DNA of 64,000 nucleotides, from the NCBI RefSeq assembly GCF_014652655.1, contig NZ_BMZF01000004.1, positions 31,979 to 95,978 of the forward strand, in the 5' to 3' direction. Under the pieces are notes generated by a model. That model had not been told where the DNA came from. It did no database searches and saw nothing but the letters and a program-made list of their open reading frames with translations. A program made the translations under genes and the position numbers. The DNA is from Paramylibacter ulvae (GTDB lineage: Bacteria > Pseudomonadota > Alphaproteobacteria > Rhodobacterales > Rhodobacteraceae). Shown one piece after another: positions 18,633 to 26,601 of the stretch (positions within the stretch are counted from its first letter, which is position 1; each line of letters opens with the position of its first letter).

Positions 18633-19757
18633 TTATGCCTTTCTTGCCAGCTTGCCACCTGGGTGGCGCGAAATATCGCCCGTGATTTCAAGTGCGGTGA
18701 TTTGGGGGGAAACGGAATTTGTTGGCAAGCCTGTATCGCGGATCACGTCATCCTCGGAGACCGCAGAAGGGCCAAGCAGATTTAGAATCCGATCGGCAAT
18801 TTGGCGCGCAGACAGGCGCGGGATTTCAGCGGCGGGTGGTTCGGCAAACGCCATTTGCGATTGTTCGGGGCGGTCAAGTGACTCAAGGATGTCTGCACCG
18901 CTTCGGATTAATGTGGCCCCTTCGCGGATTAATATATTGCACCCTGTGGCGCGCCCATCCATGGGATTGCCGGGCACGGCCATCACCTCGCGCCCCAATT
19001 CGGCGGCGATACGTGCGGTGATTAAACTGCCTGATCTTGCGGCACCTTCCACCACAACAATGGCGGATGAAACACCCGCGATGATACGGTTGCGTTGGGG
19101 AAAATGGCGTGCCTGTGGGATTAATCCGATGGGTTGTTCGGACAGGCGCAGACCCGATTGTGCGATATCATTTGTGAGTGCGTCATTTTCTTTGGGATAA
19201 ATCACATCAAGGCCACCCGCTTGCACCGCGATTGTTCCCGTTTGCAAGCTTGCCTGATGTGCGGCGGCGTCGATACCACGCGCCAAACCCGATGCAACGC
19301 AAACGCCAGCTGCGCCCAATTCACGCGCGATATTCCCCGCAATGCGCCGCCCCAACGATGATGCGTTGCGCGCACCAACCATGGCCACGATGTCGCGTTG
19401 CCCAAGTGTGATATTTCCCTGTGCCCATAAAAATGGCGGTGCGTCGGGGGCTTCGTTTAATAGCGTTGGATAATCTGGATGACCCAGAAATAACGGGGTG
19501 AACCCCAAATGCCGCCCCGCATCATATTCGCGTTCGGCGACGCCAACGTTACAGGTTGTGTATTTTGAAACACCTGCGTCGCGCGCGATGTTTGGCAATG
19601 CGTCAAGTGCCGCATCAACCGATTCATATTCATTCAACAGACGGATGAATGTCGCGGGCCCCACCCGGCGCGATCGGGTCAGGCGCAGCCAGTTGATCTG
19701 ATCCTTCACGGATTTCGGCATGCGGTTGGGTGGTATTTTGTGGAATCGTTCGCTCAT
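18633..19757 (-). CDS. dprA: DNA-processing protein DprA
   Basis: DprA protects incoming single-stranded DNA in natural transformation and loads RecA on it. The 374-residue protein has an N-terminal SAM-like part (INWLRLTRSRRVGPATFIRLL), the Rossmann core (VGARNASSLGRRIAGNIARELG, SGLARGIDAAAH, IYPKEN, RNRIIAG) and a C-terminal winged helix (about 315-374). The start at 19757 has a poor ribosome-binding site. An ATG twelve codons in is possible but has none. Either start leaves the 5' end inside the upstream gene, so translation probably depends on coupling. It closes a six-gene overlapping operon with the five RR-signal paralogues. Confidence 0.93.
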   Translation of the reverse strand: MSERFHKIPPNRMPKSVKDQINWLRLTRSRRVGPATFIRLLNEYESVDAALDALPNIARDAGVSKYTTCNVGVAEREYDAGRHLGFTPLFLGHPDYPTLLNEAPDAPPFLWAQGNITLGQRDIVAMVGARNASSLGRRIAGNIARELGAAGVCVASGLARGIDAAAHQASLQTGTIAVQAGGLDVIYPKENDALTNDIAQSGLRLSEQPIGLIPQARHFPQRNRIIAGVSSAIVVVEGAARSGSLITARIAAELGREVMAVPGNPMDGRATGCNILIREGATLIRSGADILESLDRPEQSQMAFAEPPAAEIPRLSARQIADRILNLLGPSAVSEDDVIRDTGLPTNSVSPQITALEITGDISRHPGGKLARKA

Positions 19758-20217
19758 GTTCTGACTGTGTCACCTGATGGTTAACAGAGTTTGAATCATT
19801 TGATTCAATTTCACCCGCTTCATCATCATTCAACATTTTTTCAGCACGTTCGCGCAGATTGGATTTCAACGAAGCCTGATCGGTATTTTGGGAATACAGG
19901 TTCGCAACACGTTCAGCCGAACGCCCGAATGGTTTCAGTGTTTTACTGACCCCCAGCGCATCCGGCATCGTAATGACGTTTTCCTTAAGCAGCACATCAT
20001 AGACATGTTGTGCCATTTCATCGGTTAGCGCCAATTGGCGTTTGAACATGGCTGGGGATGCTTTGTCATGGATGCGCGCCGTGAATGCGGCCCAGCTATA
20101 CGGGTGTTGAAACATATGAAGCGGCGTTGTCGTCGCGGTTTTTGCAAGTGCTGCGGCGGGGATTGCGGGCGCGCTGATCAATGCGGCGAGCGATTGGGTG
20201 AATTGACGACGGTTCAT
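19630..20217 (-). CDS. RR-signal array protein A (fifth paralogue)
   Basis: Unrecognised family. The 195-residue product starts MNRRQFTQSLAALISAPAIPAAALA, a twin-arginine-type signal. The shared core follows: FTARIHDKASPAMFKRQL, a helical stretch, then LLKENVITMPDALGVSKTL. The C-terminal tail is acidic and Asn/Gln-rich. The last 43 codons overlap the start of dprA by 128 bases in a different frame. Without that part the protein would be about 152 residues, close to its sisters (137-146), so the tail may have arisen by loss of an earlier stop. Its ATG overlaps the stop of the preceding paralogue as ATGA. Confidence 0.75.
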   Translation of the reverse strand: MNRRQFTQSLAALISAPAIPAAALAKTATTTPLHMFQHPYSWAAFTARIHDKASPAMFKRQLALTDEMAQHVYDVLLKENVITMPDALGVSKTLKPFGRSAERVANLYSQNTDQASLKSNLRERAEKMLNDDEAGEIESNDSNSVNHQVTQSEHERTIPQNTTQPHAEIREGSDQLAAPDPIAPGGARDIHPSVE

Positions 20218-20627
20218 ATGGTTGGTTCCTGTGGCAACGCAGTTTTGGTTCCATCCTCGTCCGCGATGATGCGATTTGCCAGTTTTTTAACATTGGTGGT
20301 GTCGAAATTTAGACTGGTTCGATTCATGGTGGCAATATCGGGGCGGATGGTTTGATACACGCCTTGGGCATTTGCGGCGGTGACTACGTTGGTTTTAACC
20401 AGATGCCGCATCACGTCTTGTGCCAGTGGTTGGGGAATTTGCAAGATAGAGGTCAGCGTTTTGGCGGTGATGTCTGGGCGTGCCTGCGCAATGCCGCGCC
20501 CCCATAAATGTGCATATTGTGCCGATTTCGCACCGAGCGTTTTTGTTACGCCTGACGGTGTCGCAATTGATATGTTTGGCATAACAGCAGCTGCGCCAAG
20601 TGCGAGTGTGAATTGACGCCGGTTCAT
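20214..20627 (-). CDS. RR-signal array protein B (fourth paralogue)
   Basis: Unrecognised family. The 137 residues begin MNRRQFTLALGAAAVMPNISIA (RR signal). The core aligns by eye with the sister genes: YAHLWGRGIAQARPDITAKTLTSIL, then MRHLVKTNVVTAANAQGVYQTIRPD. It is the shortest copy and has no cysteine. It joins its neighbours by four-base ATGA overlaps at both ends. Confidence 0.75.
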   Translation of the reverse strand: MNRRQFTLALGAAAVMPNISIATPSGVTKTLGAKSAQYAHLWGRGIAQARPDITAKTLTSILQIPQPLAQDVMRHLVKTNVVTAANAQGVYQTIRPDIATMNRTSLNFDTTNVKKLANRIIADEDGTKTALPQEPTI

Positions 20628-21064
20628 GATGTTTCCTCAGGTGTTGATTGCGCTGTTTCCTGTGGATCTGTTTCCACGGGTTCATCAATGATACGTTCAA
20701 TCGTGGATCTGATATCTGGTTTTTTGACGATGTTGGAAACGGTCACCGCGCTTTGTTGTGCGACGCGCAATGCGGCATCGGACAATTTCCAATAGGGCGC
20801 AATGGCGCGTACAAAACCGTTTTCATCGGGAACTGAAATCACATTTTGTGATTGCAATTTGGCAATGATGGATAGTGTTTCATCCTCTGTCGTGTTGAGC
20901 ACACCCATAAACATTTCAGGTGCGGCACGATCCCAGAGGTTTGCGTAGTACACCGCGCGTTCATACAGATTGGATTGCGTAAGCCCGCCCAACCCAAATG
21001 TGAGCGGTTTGATCGGTGCGGATGCGATGGCGCCAAGGCCTTGTGTGAATTGGCGACGGTTCAT
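20624..21064 (-). CDS. RR-signal array protein C (third paralogue)
   Basis: Unrecognised family. The 146 residues begin MNRRQFTQGLGAIASAPIKP (RR signal). The core shows YANLWDRAAPEMFMGVLNTTEDET, then LQSQNVISVPDENGFVRAIAPYW. A helical region and an acidic Thr/Glu-rich tail follow. It is linked to both neighbours by four-base overlaps. No catalytic motif or metal site is apparent. Confidence 0.75.
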   Translation of the reverse strand: MNRRQFTQGLGAIASAPIKPLTFGLGGLTQSNLYERAVYYANLWDRAAPEMFMGVLNTTEDETLSIIAKLQSQNVISVPDENGFVRAIAPYWKLSDAALRVAQQSAVTVSNIVKKPDIRSTIERIIDEPVETDPQETAQSTPEETS

Positions 21065-21729
21065 AACATTGGTTCCTGATCTGAAAGGGTGTGTGGTGAT
21101 TGATCACCAAGTACAGTGGCGTTTGCGTGATCGCGCAGCGTTGTTTCAGCGTCGGCAGTTTGTGCAAACAGATGACAAATGGATGTTCCGTTGTGAATGT
21201 AAAACCCCACAGGCGCACCAATGGCACCGATGACGATAGTGTTGGCAAGTTCGGTATGAAGGTATGTATTGATGTCTTCGCAAGGTTGATCTGAGTTTTG
21301 TTCCCAGATTTCCGCGAGCGCTGGTATATCGTCTTGGACAGCGTTGCGTGGTTGTTCGTGGGGTTGTGGGGTGTTTGTCGTATTTGTGCGTTTGGCTTGC
21401 TGTTTTGGTTCAACTGTTTTTGACGCGGCATGTGGAATGGATTTTGGTTGGCGTGCGACCAAGTTGGGGTGGGCAGCACCACTGGCGGTGAGGTAATTTT
21501 CAGCGATCAGTTGTGCGTGAATGAGTTTTGCTGTGCTTTGATCAATGCGCAAAAAAGGCGCGAGCATTTGTGGGCTACAGACCTTGTGCATACGCGTAAG
21601 ATAATCCGCCCAGCAATAGGCCATGCTGGGCACCGCAGTTTGTGCAACAGGTGTCGCCAATGCTGCCGTTGGCAATGCGGGTGCAGCGAAAAGGGCGGCG
21701 ATGGATTGGGAGAATTGGCGCCTATTCAT
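21061..21729 (-). CDS. RR-signal array protein D (second paralogue, enlarged)
   Basis: Unrecognised family. The real start is ATG 21729, giving 222 residues beginning MNRRQFSQSIAALFAAPALP (RR signal). An in-frame ATG further upstream (21831) lies wholly within paralogue E and has no signal. The core reads WADYLTRMHKVCSPQMLAPFL and AQLIAENYLTASGA. Unlike its sisters it has a polar linker and an extra C-terminal segment (about 160-205) with ELANTIVIGAIGAPVGFYIHNG and four cysteines in all. It overlaps paralogue E by eight bases and C by four. Confidence 0.75.
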   Translation of the reverse strand: MNRRQFSQSIAALFAAPALPTAALATPVAQTAVPSMAYCWADYLTRMHKVCSPQMLAPFLRIDQSTAKLIHAQLIAENYLTASGAAHPNLVARQPKSIPHAASKTVEPKQQAKRTNTTNTPQPHEQPRNAVQDDIPALAEIWEQNSDQPCEDINTYLHTELANTIVIGAIGAPVGFYIHNGTSICHLFAQTADAETTLRDHANATVLGDQSPHTLSDQEPML

Positions 21730-22162
21730 CTGTTTCAGGCTCTTTGATCGGTTCAACCGAAATGTCGCACTCGTCAAAATGGTGTTTGATCTGTGAAAGC
21801 GATTTTCGTGCGTCGGGCTGTTTGGCCGCAATGTTTTGAATTGGCGCAGGTGTGTCGAAATAATCTATCGCCTTGAACACGCCCTGCGCATTTGCCGGCG
21901 CGATGACATTTGTTTTGATCAGATGTTGCATCAAGTCTGTCGCGACATCGGGTGGAAATGAATAATTATGGATGAATGTTTCGAGCGTCAGATTATCGTG
22001 AATACGTGCGGCAAATCCCGCCATCCCATATGCATCGAGCCCTGTTTTGGCAACGTAGGCCGCAGCGGGTGATGTGCCCATTGCACCGATGGCAAAGCGC
22101 GTGGGCGCGGCAAGTGCGCCACCCGTGGCGAGGATGGATTGTGTAAATTGGCGTCTGTTCAT
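21722..22162 (-). CDS. RR-signal array protein E (first paralogue)
   Basis: Unrecognised family. This is the first gene of the operon. The 146 residues begin MNRRQFTQSILATGGALAAP (RR signal). The core reads GFAARIHDNLTLETFIHNYSF, then MQHLIKTNVIAPANAQGVFKAIDYF, closest to copies A and B. The gene has no Shine-Dalgarno, and a TATAAT box lies only five bases before its ATG, which suggests leaderless translation. The tail is acidic. Confidence 0.75.
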   Translation of the reverse strand: MNRRQFTQSILATGGALAAPTRFAIGAMGTSPAAAYVAKTGLDAYGMAGFAARIHDNLTLETFIHNYSFPPDVATDLMQHLIKTNVIAPANAQGVFKAIDYFDTPAPIQNIAAKQPDARKSLSQIKHHFDECDISVEPIKEPETDE

Positions 22163-22208
22163 GCCATATTATATAGGGCGTGACCACCAAATTGCGAGTC
22201 ATTCGCAA
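22163..22208 (-). promoter_or_regulatory. Promoter and palindrome of the RR-array/dprA operon
   Basis: On the minus strand TATAAT occupies 22173-22168, five bases before the first ATG, so the transcript would start at or near that ATG. The 17-bp palindrome TTGCGAGTCATTCGCAA (22192-22208; 6-bp arms, 5-bp centre) covers the expected -35 position. This looks like an operator for an unidentified regulator. Confidence 0.5.
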
Positions 22209-22264
22209 CTAAAAATGTAGACGGAGCGCTGCACCGACGAAAAATCCCACTTGCCGTGCGGATA

Positions 22265-22282
22265 CCTGCGGCGCGGATATTT
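22265..22282 (+). repeat. 18-nt extragenic repeat, copy 2
   Basis: It is identical over 18 bases to 2119-2136 and lies between the tldD 3' end and the promoter of the RR array. Confidence 0.6.
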
Positions 22283-22308
22283 TTGCAAAATGGCGATGGG
22301 AGAGGGGT

Positions 22309-23736
22309 TTAAGTTTGTGAGCCACCCACGGTGAGCCCACCGATCAACAATGTTGGCTGACCAACGCCCACGGGCACCCATTGACCCGCCTTGCCACAAT
22401 TACCCATGCCGGGGTCAAGTGCCATATCGTTGCCAATGGCGCGGATATGTTTCAGGGCGGTTGCCCCATCGCCGATTAGTGTTGCCCCTTTGACGGGTGC
22501 GCCGATTTTACCGTTTTTGACACGGTAAGCCTCGGTACAGGAAAACACGAATTTTCCGTTGGTGATATCGACCTGACCACCGCCAAACCCAACGGCATAT
22601 ATACCATCTTTAATGTCGGCAACGATTTCAGAAGGATCCGCATTGCCGCCTTCCATATAGGTGTTGGTCATGCGCGGCATTGGGGCATGCGCATAGCTTT
22701 CGCGTCGTCCATTGCCCGTGGGGGCGACACCCATCAAGCGTGCATTTTGACGATCTTGCATATAGCCGACCAGAATACCGTCTTCGATCAGGGTGTTTTT
22801 TTGTGATTGTGTGCCTTCGTCATCAAAGCTGATGGAGCCGCGACGATCAGGGATTGTGCCATCGTCCAGAACGGTGACACCTTTGGCGGCGACTTGTTTC
22901 CCCATCAGCCCCGCAAAGGCAGAGGTTTTTTTGCGGTTAAAATCGCCTTCTAGTCCGTGGCCGACAGCCTCGTGTAGCAAGATACCCGGCCAGCCATTGC
23001 CAAGGGCTACGTCAAACACACCTGCGGGGGCAGGTTCGGCATCAAGATTAACAAGCGCGATGCGCAATGCCTCTTTCGCGGTTTTTTGCCAGTGATCAGA
23101 TTGCAAAAGTGGGGAAAGCAAATAGCGGCCACCGCCTCCTGCGGATCCGCTTTCGCGCCGCCCGTTTTGTTCAACAATGACGCTGACGTTTAGGCGGGTC
23201 ATCGGGCGCACATCGCGCAAAATTGTACCCTCGGGTCGCATGATTTCAACCTCTTGTAGGCTGGCGGCGATTGTCGCGCTGACCTGTACCACGCGTTTAT
23301 CGAGGGTTCGGGTGAAATCGTCGATCTCTTTCAGGGTTTCGATTTTGACAGAAAATTCTGCATCGGCCATTGGATCGGCATCGGTGTAAAGGCGTTGATT
23401 GGTTGCCTGTGGTGCGCTTGCAAGGGTGGCACCACCCGCGCCAACCGCGAGGCGAGCAGTTTCAGCGGCGCGTTTCAGTGCGGATTCGGTCATTGTTGTG
23501 GAATGGGCATAACCCGCAGTTTCACCGCGCACGGCGCGAAGGCCAAAACCCTCTGACGCGTTGTAGCTGGCGTTTTTGAGACGGCCATCATCGAATACCA
23601 ATGCCTCTGATTTACGCCGTTCCAGAAATAATTCCCCATCATCGGCACCCGCTACTGCGTTTTGCAGAGTTTTTAGGGCAGCTTTTTCGTCGATATCGGT
23701 TTCAAACGGGCGAAAGGGCGCTGTTTGGTTGTTCAT
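22309..23736 (-). CDS. tldD: Metalloprotease TldD
   Basis: TldD works with TldE/PmbA as a zinc protease that trims unfolded peptides, such as microcin B17 precursor or the CcdA antitoxin. The 475-residue protein has the HEAVGHGLEGDFNRK motif, with the HExxxH metal site in the C-terminal half, and the family end GQPTLLIGGLTVGG. I chose ATG 23736 (MNNQTAPFRPFETD), preceded by GGACAG. The frame stays open ten codons further upstream without a site. Its 3' end faces the RR array in the same direction, but that array has its own promoter. Confidence 0.94.
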   Translation of the reverse strand: MNNQTAPFRPFETDIDEKAALKTLQNAVAGADDGELFLERRKSEALVFDDGRLKNASYNASEGFGLRAVRGETAGYAHSTTMTESALKRAAETARLAVGAGGATLASAPQATNQRLYTDADPMADAEFSVKIETLKEIDDFTRTLDKRVVQVSATIAASLQEVEIMRPEGTILRDVRPMTRLNVSVIVEQNGRRESGSAGGGGRYLLSPLLQSDHWQKTAKEALRIALVNLDAEPAPAGVFDVALGNGWPGILLHEAVGHGLEGDFNRKKTSAFAGLMGKQVAAKGVTVLDDGTIPDRRGSISFDDEGTQSQKNTLIEDGILVGYMQDRQNARLMGVAPTGNGRRESYAHAPMPRMTNTYMEGGNADPSEIVADIKDGIYAVGFGGGQVDITNGKFVFSCTEAYRVKNGKIGAPVKGATLIGDGATALKHIRAIGNDMALDPGMGNCGKAGQWVPVGVGQPTLLIGGLTVGGSQT

Positions 23737-23912
23737 TTGTGCTGTCCTTTTGATAAATCTGTCCAAAAGCGGCTGAATGCCGCAAAGGGAATACTTGTTC
23801 TTTTGCCCTTATTATGGTTTTTCAGGCCAAGGAAACAACTGGGGATTCTCTTGTTACATTGTAAGAGCCCCGAAAAATGGCTAAAACAGCCAAGAATGAC
23901 AGGATCGGACGC

Positions 23913-24836
23913 ATGGCGATTTCAAAGGTTTTGAATAGATTTGGCGCAACACTGGCAGGTGTAATGGCCGCGGGGAGTGCATTGGCACAAGATTCGCTGC
24001 AAGGTTTGGAATCAATTGGTAAACCCGTTGATGGTGCTATGGGCTGGCAGCCCGCCGTGACAGAATTGGCGCGTGATATCCATTGGATGGATAATTTCCT
24101 GTTGATTATCATTACGATTATCACTGTTTTTGTGACGCTTTTGTTGGTTTGGGTGATTATTCGCTATAACCGTCGTCGCAACCCAACACCTGCGACATTC
24201 ACCCACAACACTGCGATTGAAATCGCGTGGACGTTTATTCCTGTTCTGGTGCTGATCTTTATGGTCGGCCCAAGCTTGAACCGTTTGAACAAGCAACAAA
24301 TCATTCCAGAGGCGGATATCACCATCAAGGCGATTGGCAACCAATGGTACTGGACACATGAATATGTGGATCACGGTTTTGGTTTTGACAGCTATATGTT
24401 GGGCCACCCTGCGACCATGCCCGAGGGTACAGAGGGCGATGAATTCAAATTGTCACCATCCGTGAAAACTTTGCTGGCCGACAAAGGTTACAGCGAAGAC
24501 GAATTTTTGCTGGCAACAGACACAGCCGTTGTTGTGCCCGTTGGTAAAACCGTTGTTGTACAGGTGACGGGCGCGGATGTGATCCATTCATGGACAATAC
24601 CAGCGTTTGGCGTAAAGCAAGACGCAGTTCCTGGTCGTTTGGCAGAGCTTTGGTTTAACGCTGAAAAAGAAGGCGTTTATTTTGGCCAGTGTTCAGAATT
24701 GTGCGGTAAAGACCACACATATATGCCGATCACGGTCAAGGTTGTGAGCGAAGAAGTATATGAAAACTGGTTGGATGGCGCGATCGAAGAATATGCAGGC
24801 ATCCCACGTGACGTGAAAGTTGCAACTGCAAACTAA
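23913..24836 (+). CDS. coxB: Cytochrome c oxidase subunit II
   Basis: It carries the dinuclear CuA centre that takes electrons from cytochrome c. From ATG 23913 the 307 residues begin with a signal ([25 protein letters not shown]), followed by two transmembrane helices (near 60-85 and 105-125). The CuA ligands are visible: His in VIHSWTIP, then [14 protein letters not shown] (Cys-x3-Cys-x3-His-x2-Met). An in-frame ATG at 23877 would add twelve basic residues before the signal, which seems less likely. It heads the cluster coxB-ctaB-small protein-ctaG-coxC. Subunit I (coxA) is not here. Confidence 0.95.
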   Translation: MAISKVLNRFGATLAGVMAAGSALAQDSLQGLESIGKPVDGAMGWQPAVTELARDIHWMDNFLLIIITIITVFVTLLLVWVIIRYNRRRNPTPATFTHNTAIEIAWTFIPVLVLIFMVGPSLNRLNKQQIIPEADITIKAIGNQWYWTHEYVDHGFGFDSYMLGHPATMPEGTEGDEFKLSPSVKTLLADKGYSEDEFLLATDTAVVVPVGKTVVVQVTGADVIHSWTIPAFGVKQDAVPGRLAELWFNAEKEGVYFGQCSELCGKDHTYMPITVKVVSEEVYENWLDGAIEEYAGIPRDVKVATAN

Positions 24837-24893
24837 TCCCTATCGCGGATGGGTCGATGACCTGTCCGCGCTGCAATTTGGGCAGGAACAACC

Positions 24894-25829
24894 GTGACAA
24901 ATCAATCCTATGACGCCGAATTCGGCGATTTTTTTGCATTGTTAAAACCACGAGTCATGTCGTTGGTGGTTTTTACCGCTGCGGTTGGATTGTTGGTGGC
25001 ACCCGTTTCCATGAACCCTGTTTTGGCGTTTTCTGCCGTATTGTTCATTGCGTTGGGCGCGGGTGCGTCAGGTGCGTTGAACATGTGGTGGGATGCCGAC
25101 ATTGATCAGATTATGAAGCGCACACAAGGGCGCCCCATTCCATCTGGGCGTGTAACGCCAAGCAATGCATTGATCATGGGATTGTGGTTATCTGTGTTGG
25201 CGGTTGGCATGTTGGGGCTGACTTCCAATTGGGTGGCGGCGGGATTGCTGGCATTTACCATCTTTTTCTATGCGGTGGTGTATTCGATGTGGCTGAAACG
25301 CTCGACCCCGCAAAACATCGTGATTGGTGGTGCGGCGGGCGCATTCCCACCGATGGTGGGTTGGGCCGCGGCAACGGGTGGCGTTTCTGTTGAAAGCGTG
25401 TTGATGTTTTCGTTGATTTTTATGTGGACTCCACCCCATTTTTGGTCGCTGGCATTGTTTATGAACCATGATTATTCGGCGGCGGGGGTGCCGATGATGA
25501 CTGTGACACATGGCAAACCATATACGCGTAAACAAATTTTAATTTACACGATCTTGTTGGCGCCCGTTACCCTTGCGCTGGCATTCACAAGTATTGGTGG
25601 CCCAGTGTATTTCGCCGCTGCGGTGATATTAAGCGTTGGATTTTTACGCGGGGCGTGGGGATTGTTTCAACGCAGTGAAGACGTTGCAACCAGTGACGAT
25701 TATCGCGCCGAGCGCGGCGTTTTTAAATTTTCGCTGTTATACTTGTTCACCTTGTTTTTCGCACTGTTGATAGAGGCCGCGTTGCGCGGCTTGAACCTTA
25801 CTTGGGGCGCTTGGCCCGTTTGGATATAA
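24894..25829 (+). CDS. ctaB: Protohaem IX farnesyltransferase
   Basis: It attaches farnesyl to haem B to make haem O, the precursor of haem A for the oxidase. The 311-residue UbiA-type prenyltransferase has LLKPRVMSLVVFTAAVG at the start, the aspartate-rich NMWWDADIDQIMKRTQGRPIPSG motif near 65-85 (DxxxD), and about eight to nine transmembrane helices. It uses a GTG start with AGGAAC upstream. It is also called cyoE. It sits two bases before a 56-residue small gene of the same cluster. Confidence 0.95.
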   Translation: MTNQSYDAEFGDFFALLKPRVMSLVVFTAAVGLLVAPVSMNPVLAFSAVLFIALGAGASGALNMWWDADIDQIMKRTQGRPIPSGRVTPSNALIMGLWLSVLAVGMLGLTSNWVAAGLLAFTIFFYAVVYSMWLKRSTPQNIVIGGAAGAFPPMVGWAAATGGVSVESVLMFSLIFMWTPPHFWSLALFMNHDYSAAGVPMMTVTHGKPYTRKQILIYTILLAPVTLALAFTSIGGPVYFAAAVILSVGFLRGAWGLFQRSEDVATSDDYRAERGVFKFSLLYLFTLFFALLIEAALRGLNLTWGAWPVWI

Positions 25830-25830
25830 A

Positions 25831-26001
25831 ATGACGATACGAAAAGATCACGAAGTGCATAAACGCCGCGGCAAAACCAATATGACATTGGGCATTGTAT
25901 TGGGCGCATTTGTCCTGTTGGTTTTTGCGATTACCATTTCTAAGATGGTGGGCGAAGCACAACGTGTGCAATCTGAAAACGCAACAACACAGGCCGAGTG
26001 A
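25831..26001 (+). CDS. 56-residue single-helix protein of the oxidase cluster (CoxF-like)
   Basis: ATG 25831 opens a 57-codon frame one base after the ctaB stop. Its TGA overlaps the ctaG ATG (TGATG). The product has a basic N-terminus (KDHEVHKRRGKTN), one transmembrane helix (MTLGIVLGAFVLLVFAITI, about 18-36) and a polar tail. A protein of this size and layout is often found between ctaB and ctaG in Rhodobacteraceae and has been called CoxF. Its role in oxidase assembly is not established. Perfect packing between two coupled genes supports it being real. Confidence 0.8.
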   Translation: MTIRKDHEVHKRRGKTNMTLGIVLGAFVLLVFAITISKMVGEAQRVQSENATTQAE

Positions 26002-26585
26002 TGGCAATGAACCAAAACAACAAAATCGCATTCCGTTTCTTAGGGGTTGCCGCATTCATGCTGGCAATGTCATTTGCGGCGGTGCCGTTTTATGATTGGT
26101 TCTGCCGTGTCACTGGATTTGGTGGCGTGACACAAGTTGCCGTGCAACAAAGCGATGAAATCTTGGATGAAACCATGAATGTTCGTTTTGATGGGTCGCT
26201 TGAATCTGGGATGCCTTGGGAATTTAAACCCGTTGAACGCAAGATGAAAATCAAAATTGGCGAAACCGGTTTGGCATTTTACGAAGCCTATAACCCAACC
26301 GATAAACCCATTGCAGGCACGGCCAGCTATAACGTTTACCCATATGTTGCCGGTGCATATTTCACAAAAATCGATTGTTTTTGTTTTGAAATGCAGGTTT
26401 TGCAACCAGGCGAGCGGGTGCAAATGCCAGTGACTTTCTTTGTTGATCCCGAAATCAAGGACGATCCAGAGACAAGTTTGATCAAATCCATCACTTTATC
26501 TTACACATTCCATGTGACAGATTTACCTAATACACAAGCAAGTCTTGCCACGGACGACAAAAGCCAAGTAAAAGCGGCTCAATAA
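26001..26585 (+). CDS. ctaG: Cytochrome c oxidase assembly protein CtaG (Cox11)
   Basis: It delivers copper to CuB of subunit I. The 194-residue protein has one N-terminal transmembrane helix (about 12-30, ending PFYDWFCRVTGFGG) and a periplasmic beta domain with the copper-binding motif CFCFEMQ and the flanking QPGERVQMPVTFFVDP. Its start overlaps the stop of the small gene before it. An in-frame GTG at 25998 and an ATG at 26007 are alternative starts. Confidence 0.94.
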   Translation: MAMNQNNKIAFRFLGVAAFMLAMSFAAVPFYDWFCRVTGFGGVTQVAVQQSDEILDETMNVRFDGSLESGMPWEFKPVERKMKIKIGETGLAFYEAYNPTDKPIAGTASYNVYPYVAGAYFTKIDCFCFEMQVLQPGERVQMPVTFFVDPEIKDDPETSLIKSITLSYTFHVTDLPNTQASLATDDKSQVKAAQ

Positions 26586-26601
26586 CAAGGGAACTTGATT
26601 C

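Noticed and set aside
19900..19914. Second GTTC-N7-GTTC match
   Set aside because: Lies inside coding sequence of array gene A; about the number expected by chance in 64 kb.
23877..23912. Upstream ATG for coxB
   Set aside because: Would add a basic extension before an otherwise normal signal peptide; ATG 23913 preferred, though not proven.
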